Source: Methylobacillus methanolivorans
GTDB lineage: Bacteria > Pseudomonadota > Gammaproteobacteria > Burkholderiales > Methylophilaceae
Assembly (NCBI RefSeq): GCF_020531845.1
Contig: NZ_JAJAVF010000002.1
Span: forward strand, 1,461,543 to 1,525,542
Direction: 5' to 3'
Length of the DNA: 64,000 nt
Shown: positions 18,325-27,666 of the stretch, in pieces
Layout: every line of letters begins with the position of its first letter
Position numbering within the stretch: the stretch's first letter is position 1
Notes under the pieces: model-generated
Told to the model about the DNA's origin: nothing
Seen by the model: only the letters and a program-made list of their open reading frames with translations
Databases searched by the model: none
Program-made: the position numbers and the translations under genes

Positions 18325-19761
18325 TCAATGACTATTGAAATTAGTTTTCACCACAACGGGCTCGGCATCTGCGATCGTCGGGATAATGACAAACGAGAAC
18401 TCTTTAGTATTACGCGCGATTTCGCTGGCTAGGTCAACCTTGGCATTCAAGCTCAAGCTCTTACCTGCACGCACGCGGATTTCCGGGATATTGCCAAGAT
18501 CTAGCGCAGCCGCAGGAATACCCTGCACCTTGAGCTCATAACGTTGCTCAAACTCAGTCTTGTTGGCGATATTGATCTGGTAACGATTGCGCACACTACC
18601 ATCAGACAACATGACAAATAGCGGCTGCCTGATTTGCTGCACATTCGCCTCGGTATCATTGCGAGTGCCAATGTTGTAGAACAAGATGATTGTGGCCACC
18701 ACTAGTGCTGAAGCGTATCCCAATACCTTCGGACGCTTCCACTCTAGGCGCGGCTTGTGCGGCACGGGACTAGCGATATTCTGCTCGGAATCATAACGGA
18801 TCAGACCTCGCGGAGAACCGATGGAGTCCATAATGTTATTGCATGCATCAATACACAGGCCACAAGAGATACATTGATACTGCAAACCATCGCGTATATC
18901 GATACCCGTTGGGCAAACCTGTACACAAAAACCACAGTCAATACAATCTCCATGCCCTGCTGCTTGACGCTCCTCGCGTGTACGCAAGCCCTTGGCAGGC
19001 GCCTTGCGGCCAGCGCTACCTTCCCCGCGCCGCGTATCATAGGCAACAGCCAGCGTATCCTGCTCATACATCACACCCTGGAACCTGGCATATGGGCAAG
19101 CCAATGTACAAATGTGCTCTCGTGACAAACCCGCAGCGACATAAGTCGTGATGGTCAGGACAATGACCGTGATATATCCGGCTTCAGCAGCCGTGCCGCT
19201 GAACAAGCGTGGTATGAAATCGGGGGCATAGGTGAAATAACAGGCAAACGTCACCCCAGTCCAGAACGAAATCAGTATCATCAGCCCATGCGAGCTACCC
19301 ATCTTGAGGATTTTCTCGACGTTCCAAGGCTGCTTTAGCAAGCGCAAGCGTGCAGGACGCTCTCCCTGGATCATGCGCTCAATCATGATGAAAAGATCTG
19401 TCCACAAGGTCTGGAAGCAGAAATAGCCGCACCATGCCCTACCGATCAAGCCTGTAGTAAAGAATAACAATGCGGCAGCAATGAATAACAGCACGGCCAG
19501 CCAGAAGATATCCTGTGGATACACTACCAAGTTGAAAATGAAGAAACGACGTGATTCCAGGTCAAATAACACTGCCTGGCTTGCGGCGCTGTTGCGCGAC
19601 CACGGCAACCACGGCAACAGGAAATACACTGAATAGGCAATCACCATCACCGCGGTCTTGAAGGTACGGAACTTACCTTTCACCGAACGCGTGACAATCG
19701 GGATCTGCCGGTTTAGAAGCGGGGATTTGTTAGTACTGCTGGTCGAACTGGTTGCTTCCAT
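18325..19761 (-). CDS. ccoG: cbb3 oxidase accessory protein CcoG (RdxA/FixG)
   Basis: Membrane-bound iron-sulfur protein that reduces copper during cbb3 oxidase assembly. The 478-residue sequence has four to five membrane helices in the first 230 residues (including GRAWCGYFCFQTLWTD), a further cysteine motif REHICTLACPYARFQ, then two [4Fe-4S] ferredoxin motifs DCIDCGFCVQVCPTGIDI and CISCGLCIDACNNIM (about residues 265-310), another helix, and a C-terminal immunoglobulin-like periplasmic domain. It lies 91 bases after ccoP with a terminator-like hairpin in between, so it may be transcribed partly on its own. Family call is secure. Confidence 0.95.
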   Translation of the reverse strand: MEATSSTSSTNKSPLLNRQIPIVTRSVKGKFRTFKTAVMVIAYSVYFLLPWLPWSRNSAASQAVLFDLESRRFFIFNLVVYPQDIFWLAVLLFIAAALLFFTTGLIGRAWCGYFCFQTLWTDLFIMIERMIQGERPARLRLLKQPWNVEKILKMGSSHGLMILISFWTGVTFACYFTYAPDFIPRLFSGTAAEAGYITVIVLTITTYVAAGLSREHICTLACPYARFQGVMYEQDTLAVAYDTRRGEGSAGRKAPAKGLRTREERQAAGHGDCIDCGFCVQVCPTGIDIRDGLQYQCISCGLCIDACNNIMDSIGSPRGLIRYDSEQNIASPVPHKPRLEWKRPKVLGYASALVVATIILFYNIGTRNDTEANVQQIRQPLFVMLSDGSVRNRYQINIANKTEFEQRYELKVQGIPAAALDLGNIPEIRVRAGKSLSLNAKVDLASEIARNTKEFSFVIIPTIADAEPVVVKTNFNSH

Positions 19762-19805
19762 AACGCTGGTGACACATCACCCCTCAAAAATGCAACTCTC
19801 CAAGA

Positions 19806-19837
19806 AATAAAGGCCCACGCAACCGTGAGCCTTTATT
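19806..19837 (-). terminator. Hairpin terminator after ccoP
   Basis: Stem AATAAAGGC-x-CACG / CGTG-x-GCCTTTATT with loop CAAC, 16 bases after the ccoP stop on the minus strand, followed by TTTATTTC. It may reduce read-through from the oxidase genes into ccoGHI. Confidence 0.65.
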
Positions 19838-19852
19838 CAAACTCCATCCGCC

Positions 19853-20794
19853 TTAACGGCCACCACCTAGGCTGTCATGCACATAGACAGTCAAGAGCTT
19901 GATTTGTTCTGGCTTCAAGCGACCACCCCAGGCTGGCATGACACCACGATCCAAACCAGCAGTAATGACACGCTTAACTTCAGCTAACTTGGCTTCTTGA
20001 CCAGTCTTGCCACCCACATCAGCCCAGAGCCAAATCTTGTCTGTCAGGTTAGCGGAACCCATCTGGGTATTGCCCTTGGCATCGGCACCATGGCAATAGT
20101 AGCAACCAGCTTCCTCACTCTTGAACAACTGCGCACCAGCTGTTGCCTGGCTCGCATCGTGAGGCTCGCCAGACAAGCTCAATACGTAATTGGCAAGTTG
20201 GGTAATTTGCTGCTCGTTCAGCACTTCCTTGAACGCAGGCATGAAACCGCGACGTCCATGGTCAATGGTCTGATTGATTTCAGCGTAAGTACCGCCAAAC
20301 TGCCAATGGTCATCGGTCAGGTTAGGAGAAAAACCAATCTTGCCCTGGCCGCCAGACTGATGGCAAGGCGCGCAGTTATCAGAAAACAATGTCTTACCCG
20401 CAGAGTTCACGAACTGCATCAACTCAGCATCCTTGGATACGTCCTCAAAGGGCATCGCAGCTACCTTGTCGAACCATTGCTTCTGGGTTGCTTGCATCTC
20501 GTTCATTTCATGCATGAACTTGGCACGCATGTTCCAGTGAGAAGTCTTCTCCACTTCCTTGCCATCCACCGTAGTAGCAGTATAGGTAATGGTATGCAGC
20601 CCCGGAACCCCCTTGGTGAACTTGTCGCCAATCGGCCATGCTGGATAGAGCAACCAGTAAACCACTGTAAAAATGAAAGTAATGTAAAAACCCCAAATCC
20701 ACCACGACGGCAACGGGTTGGTGTACTCCTCAATCCCATCCCAGCTATGGCCAGTGGTTTTTGGTGTTGTCGTAGTAGCCTTATCCTGACTCAT
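19853..20794 (-). CDS. ccoP: cbb3-type cytochrome c oxidase subunit III (CcoP)
   Basis: Dihaem c-type cytochrome subunit that feeds electrons into the cbb3 terminal oxidase. An N-terminal segment GIEEYTNPLPSWWIWGF and one membrane helix (about residues 30-52) anchor it. Two cytochrome c domains face the periplasm with haem motifs CAPCH (about residue 141) and CYYCH (about 232). Conserved Met ligands are in RRGFMPAF and RGVMPAWGG. Length 313 is usual. The gene lies in the order ccoN-ccoO-ccoQ-ccoP, separated from ccoQ by 13 bases. Confidence 0.97.
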   Translation of the reverse strand: MSQDKATTTTPKTTGHSWDGIEEYTNPLPSWWIWGFYITFIFTVVYWLLYPAWPIGDKFTKGVPGLHTITYTATTVDGKEVEKTSHWNMRAKFMHEMNEMQATQKQWFDKVAAMPFEDVSKDAELMQFVNSAGKTLFSDNCAPCHQSGGQGKIGFSPNLTDDHWQFGGTYAEINQTIDHGRRGFMPAFKEVLNEQQITQLANYVLSLSGEPHDASQATAGAQLFKSEEAGCYYCHGADAKGNTQMGSANLTDKIWLWADVGGKTGQEAKLAEVKRVITAGLDRGVMPAWGGRLKPEQIKLLTVYVHDSLGGGR

Positions 20795-20807
20795 AATGCT
20801 TTCCTAA

Positions 20808-20975
20808 CTAGATTTCGTCATCTTGCAGCGGAATATTCTTGTGGCTTTCCAGCCTCTCGCCACGCTTTTTGCTTCCGAAGACATAGAACAAGATGCCGCA
20901 GAACACGAGGAAGAAAATCGCCAAGGACAAAGGCTTGGTGTTTTCGAAACGAGTGAACCATAGCAACCATTCCAT
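20808..20975 (-). CDS. ccoQ: cbb3 oxidase subunit CcoQ
   Basis: A 55-residue membrane protein reading MEWLLWFTRFENTKPLSLAI at its start, then a single hydrophobic helix (IFFLVFCGILFYVFG) and a basic tail KKRGERLESHKNIPLQDDEI. Size, topology and position between ccoO and ccoP identify it as CcoQ, which stabilises the cbb3 complex. The start ATG is preceded by GGGGTAAAG. It is 12 bases from ccoO and 13 from ccoP. Confidence 0.93.
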   Translation of the reverse strand: MEWLLWFTRFENTKPLSLAIFFLVFCGILFYVFGSKKRGERLESHKNIPLQDDEI

Positions 20976-20987
20976 CGTCTTTACCCC

Positions 20988-21722
20988 TTAGCGGAACTTG
21001 ACGAAATAATCGTCATCGTATTTCTTGAAATCAACCATGGTACCCAGCACCTGCAAGTAGGCCACCAAGGCATCCATTTCGGTGATATTGCTAGGGTCGG
21101 TATCATAATTACCCAATTGCGCCTGGGCGACCAGATTCTTCTCTGCATCAGGGATGTGCAACTGCTTAGCGACAGTCTCACCGAACTCCTTCACATTGCG
21201 CTCGTACTCCACCTGGCTGTTGGAGTAAGGAACACCAACACGACGCAAAGCCTTCATCCGATCCTGGATATCGTCGTACTTGAGTTCGTTACTTGCCAGC
21301 CATGGGTAGTTAGGCATCACAGACTGGGGTACCAGCGAACGTGGCGCAATCAAATGCTGTGTATGCCAATCATTGGAATACTTGCCGCCAACACGTGCCA
21401 AGTCTGGACCGGTACGCTTGGAGCCCCATTGAAACGGATGGTCATACTTGGACTCAGCAGCCAGGGAATAGTGACCGTAACGCAATGCTTCATCACGGAA
21501 AGGGCGAATCATCTGCGAATGGCAGAGATAGCAACCTTCACGGGTATAAATATCACGGCCGCGCTGCTCAAGAGGGGTATAAGGGCGCACGCCTTCCACC
21601 TTTTCCACTGTCTCCTTGATGAAAAACAGTGGGATGATCTCCACCATGCCGCCTGCACTAATGGCCAGCATGGTAAACACCAGCAAGATACCTAGGTTGC
21701 GCTCAATTTTGTCATGCTTCAT
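20988..21722 (-). CDS. ccoO: cbb3-type cytochrome c oxidase subunit II (CcoO)
   Basis: Monohaem cytochrome c subunit of the cbb3 oxidase. It begins MKHDKIERNLGILLVFTMLA, an N-terminal membrane anchor typical of CcoO, and has one haem motif CYLCH (about residue 63) in EGCYLCHSQMIRPFRDEALR. The conserved methionine ligand region is SVMPNYPWL. Length 244 is slightly above average because of a C-terminal extension ending VDFKKYDDDYFVKFR. Placed between ccoN (39 bases) and ccoQ, as in the canonical operon. Confidence 0.97.
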   Translation of the reverse strand: MKHDKIERNLGILLVFTMLAISAGGMVEIIPLFFIKETVEKVEGVRPYTPLEQRGRDIYTREGCYLCHSQMIRPFRDEALRYGHYSLAAESKYDHPFQWGSKRTGPDLARVGGKYSNDWHTQHLIAPRSLVPQSVMPNYPWLASNELKYDDIQDRMKALRRVGVPYSNSQVEYERNVKEFGETVAKQLHIPDAEKNLVAQAQLGNYDTDPSNITEMDALVAYLQVLGTMVDFKKYDDDYFVKFR

Positions 21723-21761
21723 GAATAACTCCAGTAACTCGTCTTTACAATCAAGCGCCGA

Positions 21762-23219
21762 TTAGGCAGCCGCTACATTGAGGCCTGCGTGGGCAGCCGT
21801 ACTGCCCTGACGGATGGTCCTGAACATGTTGTAGCACATGATGATCATGCCAGTCAGGAAGAACACCCCACCCAATGCACGCATGACGTAGAACGGATGC
21901 ATCTGAGCAACAGATTCCACGAAGGAATACTGCAAATTGCCGAAGTCATCAAAAGCACGCCACATCAGACCCTGCATGATGCCGGAGATCCACATCGCAG
22001 TGATGTAAAGCAGCACACCGATAGTAGCCAGCCAGAAATGGACATTGATCAGGCGCAAGCTGTACATCTGTGTGTTCCAGATACGTGGAACCAAATGGTA
22101 CATACTGCCGAAAGTAATCATCGCAACCCAGCCCAATGCACCAGAGTGCACGTGACCTACAGTCCAATCAGTATAGTGAGATAGTGCATTCACATCCTTG
22201 AGCGACATCATCGGGCCTTCAAAGGTAGACATACCGTAGAAGGACAATGCCACGATGAGGAAGCGGATCACAGGATCTGTACGCAGTTTGTCCCAAGCAC
22301 CAGACAAGGTCATGATGCCGTTGATCATACCGCCCCAGGATGGCAACAACAGCATGATGGAGAAGGTCGCAGCAAGCGTACCAGTCCAATCAGGCAAAGC
22401 TGTCCAATGCAAGTGGTGCGCACCGGCCCACATGTAGAGGAAGATAATTGCCCAGAAGTGCAAGATGGACAAGCGATAGGAATACACTGGACGACCAGCC
22501 TGCTTCGGAACGAAGTAGTACATCATGCCCAAGAACGCCGCAGTCAGGAAAAAGCCCACTGCATTGTGACCATACCACCACTGGGTCATCGCATCCTGAG
22601 TGCCAGAGAACAAGCTATAGGATTCCAGGGAGAACAACTTCACAGGCACTTGCAGGTTATTGAAAATGTGCAGCAATGCCGTTGCAAGGATGAAAGCCAG
22701 GTAGAACCAGTTGGCAACATAGATGTGAGGCTGCTTACGCTTGAGCAAGGTGCCGACATAGATGGCTAGGTATGCTACCCAGACGAACAGGATCAGCAAA
22801 TCGACTGGCCATGTCATTTCGGCATACTCACGCGCTTGCGTATAGCCGAACATATATCCGAGTGCAGACAACGCCACCGCTGCTTGCCAGCCCCAGAAAG
22901 TGAAATTAGCTAAGCCTTCACCGCCGAACAGTCGGGCCTGACAGGTGCGCTGAACAACATAATAAGAAGTGGCGAACAAGGCACTACCACCGAAACCAAA
23001 GATCACACCGCTGGTATGCACTGGGCGCAAGCGACCAAATGTGATGTATGGGCTATCAAAATTCAGGAACGGAAAGGCTAGTTCGGAGGCGATATACACA
23101 CCAACGAACATACCAATCGCACCCCAGATCAAGGTCATGATGGCGAACTTGCGAATAATATCGTAGTTATATTGCTCGCTAGTACCAACACCAGCAGACG
23201 CAATGCTTGCCGTTGCCAT
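21762..23219 (-). CDS. ccoN: cbb3-type cytochrome c oxidase subunit I (CcoN)
   Basis: Catalytic haem-copper subunit of the high-affinity cbb3 oxidase, used for respiration at low oxygen. The 485-residue protein has twelve or so membrane helices. The six haem/CuB histidines are in family context: [14 protein letters not shown] (low-spin haem), [23 protein letters not shown] (CuB pair) and [16 protein letters not shown]. Start at 23219 is preceded by GAGGAG at a good distance. A promoter with TTGTCC and TATAAT lies just upstream. I found no FNR-type TTGAT-N4-ATCAA palindrome, so oxygen control is not evident from sequence. Confidence 0.97.
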   Translation of the reverse strand: MATASIASAGVGTSEQYNYDIIRKFAIMTLIWGAIGMFVGVYIASELAFPFLNFDSPYITFGRLRPVHTSGVIFGFGGSALFATSYYVVQRTCQARLFGGEGLANFTFWGWQAAVALSALGYMFGYTQAREYAEMTWPVDLLILFVWVAYLAIYVGTLLKRKQPHIYVANWFYLAFILATALLHIFNNLQVPVKLFSLESYSLFSGTQDAMTQWWYGHNAVGFFLTAAFLGMMYYFVPKQAGRPVYSYRLSILHFWAIIFLYMWAGAHHLHWTALPDWTGTLAATFSIMLLLPSWGGMINGIMTLSGAWDKLRTDPVIRFLIVALSFYGMSTFEGPMMSLKDVNALSHYTDWTVGHVHSGALGWVAMITFGSMYHLVPRIWNTQMYSLRLINVHFWLATIGVLLYITAMWISGIMQGLMWRAFDDFGNLQYSFVESVAQMHPFYVMRALGGVFFLTGMIIMCYNMFRTIRQGSTAAHAGLNVAAA

Positions 23220-23263
23220 GGTCGCACTCCTCATCTAAAAGTCTATTTGTAAAAAACCGCAAA

Positions 23264-23293
23264 ATTATATTCTTTATCCAAGCCCCTGGACAA
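23264..23293 (-). promoter_or_regulatory. Putative sigma-70 promoter of ccoNOQP
   Basis: On the minus strand, TTGTCC (-35, 23288-23293) and TATAAT (-10, 23264-23269) are separated by 18 bases, upstream of the ccoN ribosome-binding site. Confidence 0.6.
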
Positions 23294-23301
23294 GAAAAAC
23301 C

Positions 23302-23886
23302 CTAAAAAAATTGGGTAATATCATGCGCCAGCTGCTCAGGCGTTTCATCATGTTTCAAGTAGGCACGTACTTTTCCTGCGCGATCAACCACATACACCCC
23401 CGCACTATGATCCATAGTATAAGCATCTCCCGCATCAGCCTGTCGCTTAGCATATACCACCTTGTAATTTCTGGCGGCGTGCTTCAACTGCTCAGGCGTT
23501 CCATACAGCCCTATAAAGCGGTTATCAAAGAACGGTACATACTCAGCCAACACCGCTTGCGTATCGCGCTCGGGATCAACAGTCACGAACAGCACCTGCA
23601 CCTCCCCTGCATCCTTACCCAGCAACTTCATCGCATTAGCCATGGAAAGCATGGTAGTTGGGCAAACATCCGGGCAATGCGTATATCCAAAAAATACGGC
23701 AACCACCTTTCCCTTGAAGTCATCAAGATGGCGCACATTGCCTTCATGATCCGTCAAGGTAAATGCCCCGGTCAGCGCCCTACCGCTAATATCCGTACCG
23801 AACAAATCCAAATCACGCTGATCCTGCCCGCATCCAGCCAACAGTAAGAAAAACGCGAACAAACAATATCTCAACATCATCCACAT
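23302..23886 (-). CDS. SCO1/SenC-type copper chaperone lipoprotein
   Basis: Thioredoxin-fold protein that delivers copper to cytochrome oxidase. A lipoprotein signal peptide ends in LLLAGC, so it is anchored in the membrane facing the periplasm. The copper site is complete: CPDVC in FFGYTHCPDVCPTTML and the distal His in MDHSAGVYVVD. Two extra cysteines are in the signal peptide. The start is uncertain: a longer TTG start (23901) and two later ATGs are possible; I prefer ATG at 23886 because it gives a normal signal sequence. It lies immediately upstream of the ccoN promoter, on the same strand, fitting a joint role in cbb3 assembly. Confidence 0.92.
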   Translation of the reverse strand: MWMMLRYCLFAFFLLLAGCGQDQRDLDLFGTDISGRALTGAFTLTDHEGNVRHLDDFKGKVVAVFFGYTHCPDVCPTTMLSMANAMKLLGKDAGEVQVLFVTVDPERDTQAVLAEYVPFFDNRFIGLYGTPEQLKHAARNYKVVYAKRQADAGDAYTMDHSAGVYVVDRAGKVRAYLKHDETPEQLAHDITQFF

Positions 23887-23972
23887 ACCTATAGCCGACA
23901 ATCCATAGGATTATCGGCCATCAGGCAAGTTATGCCAAACCGCGCATCAGGCATTGATGCGCAAGTAGGCTT

Positions 23973-24635
23973 TTAGAAGCGCTTACCAAAACCAAAACCG
24001 ATGACCCATGGATTAATATCCAGACTATCAATCTTGGGGCCATTCTTCAGCTTCACATCGGTATCAATCCACAAATACTTCACATCAGCATTCAGCAACC
24101 AACCATCCTTGAGATTGATATCGAAACCAGCTTGCAGGGCAGGACCCCAACTATTGCGCTCGACACGGATATCGCCCACTTGATTAGAGTGCAGGCCGTT
24201 GTCCATAAAGCGGGTATAGTTGACACCAGCACCGACATAGGGATCAAAAGTTTGGTCAGGACGGAAGTGCCATTGAGCAGTCAATGTGGGCGGCAGCAGA
24301 TTCACAGAACCCAGATTCTCACTCGCTACACCATTAGCGCCCTTAATGCTGACGTCATGACGGGTACCCAAGGCAAGCACCAGCTCCAGCGCAATATTCT
24401 TGGTGACATAGTAAGAAATATCCAACTCGGGGATCACTTGATCATTGACTTCCAGCTTGGAGCCAGCACCAGCAGCGCCACCAGTCATCCCATTCAAATA
24501 CTTGCCCAGATCACTACTCTCATTAGGGCTGACATTAACCGCACGTGCACGAACCACCCAATCTCCTGCTTCTGCCATTGCAGCCAAAGGAGACAACAAG
24601 GCACATACCAATAGAACACTTTGCTTCAGTTTCAT
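23973..24635 (-). CDS. ompW: Outer membrane protein of the OmpW family
   Basis: Eight-stranded outer-membrane beta-barrel with a narrow hydrophobic channel. A Sec signal peptide (MKLKQSVLLVCALLSPLAAM, then AEA) precedes the mature start GDWVVRARAVNVSPNE, which is the OmpW hallmark. Further family blocks are ITKNIALELVLALGTRHD-like (YVTKNIALELVLALG), TLTAQWHF and DPYVGAGVNYTRF, and the C-terminus ends GFGFGKRF with terminal Phe for BAM recognition. Two ATGs lie side by side (24638, 24635); the spacing from GAGAG favours the second. Monocistronic, divergent from ilvE. Confidence 0.94.
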   Translation of the reverse strand: MKLKQSVLLVCALLSPLAAMAEAGDWVVRARAVNVSPNESSDLGKYLNGMTGGAAGAGSKLEVNDQVIPELDISYYVTKNIALELVLALGTRHDVSIKGANGVASENLGSVNLLPPTLTAQWHFRPDQTFDPYVGAGVNYTRFMDNGLHSNQVGDIRVERNSWGPALQAGFDINLKDGWLLNADVKYLWIDTDVKLKNGPKIDSLDINPWVIGFGFGKRF

Positions 24636-24884
24636 CATATCTCTCGCTTTATTATTAACCACAAAAAATTTATGGAATTTATTTTACCCCCATTACCCAT
24701 AATTTAAAAGTGGTTAATAACCTATCAATTTACTCAACTTATTTAGGAGCCATATTATCCAACTGCATCCTTCCCAAACCACTGTGTACCATGGCAACAA
24801 AATCAGAAAACCCGCTATTCAAATACAAGGCCTTGCGCGTACAATGGACGTTTTTTGACAGTACTTGGTAACGGAGAAGCAAAG

Positions 24885-25805
24885 ATGTCGATGGCCGACC
24901 GCGATGGTCTGATTTGGTATGATGGAAAAATGGTCCCCTGGCGCGATGCCACCACACATGTACTGACCCATACATTGCACTATGGCATGGGCGTCTTTGA
25001 GGGTGTACGCGCCTATAAAACAGACAAAGGCACTGCGATCTTCCGCCTGCAGGATCATACTGATCGCCTATTCCGTTCCGCCCACATCCTGGGCATGAAG
25101 ATGCCTTTCGACAAGGCAACTCTGCTGGAAGCGCAAAAAGCCGCGATCCGCGAAAACAATCTTGAATCAGGCTACATGCGCCCGATGGCATTTTATGGCG
25201 CAGAAGCCATGGGCATTTCCGCCAAGACTCTCTCCACCCATGTGATCGTAGCTGCATGGAAATGGGGCGCCTATATGGGCGATGACGCCATCAAACATGG
25301 TATCCGCGTCAAGACTTCGTCCTTTGCCCGCCACCATGTCAACATTCACATGTGTAAGGCAAAAGCCAACGGCAACTACATGAACTCCATCCTGGCACAT
25401 CAGGAAGCCGCTCAAGATGGCTACGATGAAGCTTTGTTACTTGATGTCGATGGCTTTGTTGCCGAGGGTTCTGGCGAAAATATTTTCATCATCCGCAACA
25501 ACAAAATCTACACGCCAGATTTAACCAGCGCGCTGGAAGGCATTACACGGGATACTGTTGTGCAATTGGCTAACGAGTTTGGTTACCAGATCATTGAGAA
25601 ACGCATCACGCGTGATGAAGTCTACTCTGCCGACGAAGCATTCTTCACTGGCACTGCAGCAGAAGTTACGCCAATCCGTGAACTAGACAACCGCGCCATT
25701 GGTGCAGGCACACGCGGCCCGATCACGGAAAAACTACAATCGAAATATTTCGATGTGGTGCACGGTCGCTCTCCAGAGCATATTGGCTGGCTTACCCTGG
25801 TTTAA
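24885..25805 (+). CDS. ilvE: Branched-chain amino acid aminotransferase
   Basis: PLP enzyme for the last step of valine, leucine and isoleucine synthesis and the first step of their breakdown. At 306 residues it is a fold-type IV aminotransferase: DGLIWYDGKMVPWRDATTHV, HYGMGVFEGVRAYKT, the PLP-lysine block HMCKAKANGNYMNSILA, and the phosphate-binding EGSGENIFII. The C-terminal FFTGTAAEVTPIRELDNRAI is typical of IlvE. I set the start at 24885 with GGAGA 8 bases upstream. A zinc-finger gene follows after 20 bases and is probably co-transcribed. Confidence 0.96.
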   Translation: MSMADRDGLIWYDGKMVPWRDATTHVLTHTLHYGMGVFEGVRAYKTDKGTAIFRLQDHTDRLFRSAHILGMKMPFDKATLLEAQKAAIRENNLESGYMRPMAFYGAEAMGISAKTLSTHVIVAAWKWGAYMGDDAIKHGIRVKTSSFARHHVNIHMCKAKANGNYMNSILAHQEAAQDGYDEALLLDVDGFVAEGSGENIFIIRNNKIYTPDLTSALEGITRDTVVQLANEFGYQIIEKRITRDEVYSADEAFFTGTAAEVTPIRELDNRAIGAGTRGPITEKLQSKYFDVVHGRSPEHIGWLTLV

Positions 25806-25825
25806 CGAACAGAAAAGAGTGCATC

Positions 25826-26017
25826 ATGGCAACAGATATCAAGGAAATCGAGGTCACTGCAAAAGACTTACCCCTGCACTGCCCAACCAAGGAAGTGGCA
25901 CTCTGGTGTTCACATCCAAGGGTTTTTCTTGATATTGCCGCGAATGGACACGCTGCCTGCCCCTATTGTGGGACTAAATATAAATTGAAGGCTGGCGAAA
26001 CCGTCGCCCACCACTAA
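25826..26017 (+). CDS. CHCC-type zinc-finger protein
   Basis: A 63-residue protein of the zf-CHCC family (related to the zinc domain of NADH dehydrogenase subunit NDUFS6). Metal ligands are visible as C in LHCPTKEVALWC, H in SHPRVFLDI and the pair CPYC near the end. Its function in bacteria is not known. The family often sits beside ilvE in betaproteobacteria as far as I recall, and here it lies 20 bases after ilvE and ends in the bidirectional terminator. Confidence 0.88.
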   Translation: MATDIKEIEVTAKDLPLHCPTKEVALWCSHPRVFLDIAANGHAACPYCGTKYKLKAGETVAHH

Positions 26018-26053
26018 ATGAAATAAAGCCGGACATGTCCGGCTTTATTTCAT
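26018..26053. terminator. 36-bp perfect palindrome acting as bidirectional terminator
   Basis: The sequence from ATGAAATAAAGCCGGACA onwards is its own reverse complement over 36 bases, centred on GGACATGTCC. T-rich ends on both strands allow termination of the zinc-finger gene and of the convergent murI, whose stop codon lies inside the stem. Confidence 0.85.
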
Positions 26054-26898
26054 TCCAGCACTGAAACCGTTTGATGCGTCAGAGCCTCAATCACAATAGG
26101 CTCCCCATGCAATCGCTCAATCAGTTGCACAGCATGAGTTGAAGGACTATTAGTCCAGCAATGCACGCCTCCCAATCCTTGAGTACCAGCCAGCAAACCT
26201 CGCTCATACAATCGATGGCGAAGCTGCCTAGCCACAGCCTCTCCTGTATCGATTAACACAATATCCGGCCCGGCAATCTCGGCAATCAATGATTTGACAA
26301 ACGGATAGTGCGTACACCCGAGCACAATAGTGTCAGCACCAGCCTGAATAAGCGGCAATACATAGTCGGCCACCAGCGACCGCGCTGTGTCAGAAGCCAA
26401 TTCCCCACGCTCTATGCACTCCACCAAGCCAATACATGCCTGAGTCACCACCTGAATATTCTTGCCATAATTTTCAAGCAAGGCGGAAAATTGCGCACTT
26501 TGTAATGTTCCAGTCGTGGCCAACACGCCTACCACACCATTACGTGTGGCAGCAGCAGCAGGTTTCACTGCGGGTTCCATTCCGATAATCGGCAAATCAA
26601 GCTCTTGCCTGAGCGTCTTGATCGCAGCAGCTGTTGCCGTATTGCATGCCACGACGATTGCTTTCGCCCCCTGCTCTATCAGGAATCGCGCAATGCTGCG
26701 CGAGCGATCAATAATAAAAGCCTGGGATTTAGGTCCATAGGGAGCATGCAGGGAGTCCGCAAAGTAAAGTAGCGACTCCGCCGGAAGCTGCTCATGAATA
26801 TGTCGTAGTACGCTCAACCCTCCAACGCCGGAATCAAAGATCCCAATCGCAGGCCGCAGGTCTTGCTTTCCCGCTATCAATACTGATGAATTAGGCAC
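26050..26898 (-). CDS. murI: Glutamate racemase
   Basis: Converts L-glutamate to D-glutamate for peptidoglycan. The 282-residue protein shows both catalytic cysteines in context: AIVVACNTATAAA (first cysteine, about residue 85) and TIVLGCTHYPFVKSL (second, about residue 197). The N-terminal IGIFDSGVGGLSVLRHI and the substrate motif ADSLHAPYGPKSQ are diagnostic. Monocistronic, convergent with the ilvE transcript. Confidence 0.97.
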   Translation of the reverse strand: MPNSSVLIAGKQDLRPAIGIFDSGVGGLSVLRHIHEQLPAESLLYFADSLHAPYGPKSQAFIIDRSRSIARFLIEQGAKAIVVACNTATAAAIKTLRQELDLPIIGMEPAVKPAAAATRNGVVGVLATTGTLQSAQFSALLENYGKNIQVVTQACIGLVECIERGELASDTARSLVADYVLPLIQAGADTIVLGCTHYPFVKSLIAEIAGPDIVLIDTGEAVARQLRHRLYERGLLAGTQGLGGVHCWTNSPSTHAVQLIERLHGEPIVIEALTHQTVSVLE

Positions 26899-27003
26899 GA
26901 TCTACAAAATAAGTGAATACATGGGCAGTTTACCCAAGCATGCGCTGAGGAGCCAGCAGTCACATGTTTTACAATACGCATGATGATTTCAGCGAGAATG
27001 AAC

Positions 27004-27570
27004 ATGGGTAACCGCTTAAGCAAGATATATACGCGTACCGGCGACGATGGCACAACTGGCCTTGGCGATGGCAGTCGTATTGAAAAAGATAGCCTACGGG
27101 TCGAAGCGATGGGTTGCGTTGATGAGCTTAACGCAGCCCTTGGAGTGCTACTTGCGGAAGCATTACCTGAACAGATAACGCATTACCTCATACAAATCCA
27201 GCATGATCTTTTTGATTTGGGAGGAGAAATCTCCATTCCGAACTTCCAATTACTACCACCCAATCGAGCCCAAGAGCTGGAGCAAGTGCTGGATATGCTC
27301 AATACGAATCTCCCGCCACTCAAGGAATTTATTCTCCCTGGCGGCAGCCGGCCTGCAGCACTCTGCCATTTGGCACGCACCATATGCCGCCGTACAGAAC
27401 GCGTATTGCTGACCCTGCATCGGCAACATCCAACCTCGCCCGCCACATTGCCTTACATTAACCGCCTATCTGACCTGCTATTTGTCATCGCTCGCCATCT
27501 CAATCAAGCAACTGGACAAAGTGACGTACTGTGGCAACGACATCGCGCCGAGACCAATATCAAGAAATAG
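27004..27570 (+). CDS. ATP:cob(I)alamin adenosyltransferase, PduO type
   Basis: Makes adenosylcobalamin from cob(I)alamin and ATP. The 188-residue helical-bundle protein has the N-terminal ATP loop SKIYTRTGDDGTTGLGDGSR, the block VEAMGCVDELNAALGVLLAE, FILPGGSRPAALCHLARTIC, the RRTERVLL segment and the terminal RLSDLLFVIARHLNQ. All are normal for PduO/MMAB. Three ATGs are close together; I chose 27004 because GCGAGA lies 6 bases before it and the family N-terminus (MGNRLSKIYTRTG) follows. No other B12 gene is near. Confidence 0.94.
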   Translation: MGNRLSKIYTRTGDDGTTGLGDGSRIEKDSLRVEAMGCVDELNAALGVLLAEALPEQITHYLIQIQHDLFDLGGEISIPNFQLLPPNRAQELEQVLDMLNTNLPPLKEFILPGGSRPAALCHLARTICRRTERVLLTLHRQHPTSPATLPYINRLSDLLFVIARHLNQATGQSDVLWQRHRAETNIKK

Positions 27571-27571
27571 A

Positions 27572-27625
27572 ATAAAAATATAGGAAAAAAGTATTTTTAA
27601 CTATTAAAAACCATTGCTAAAGTGC
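27572..27625 (+). promoter_or_regulatory. Sulfur-island promoter element A (porin)
   Basis: A 54-base AT-rich element 44/54 identical to the one at 29551-29604. It holds ATAAAAATATA, then TATTTTT, 16 bases, and an extended -10-like TGCTAAAGTGC. The same TATTTTT-N16-TGnTA spacing recurs before cysT. I read it as an activator (CysB-like) site plus extended -10 promoter; the regulator is an inference. A stem-loop (GCTAT ctttcaa ATAGC) follows at 27630-27646. Confidence 0.6.
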
Positions 27626-27666
27626 GAGCTATCTTTCAAATAGCACTTTTAAAGAACCTCTACACC

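Noticed and set aside
23220..23301. FNR box for the cbb3 operon
   Set aside because: No TTGAT-N4-ATCAA palindrome or close variant is visible before ccoN.
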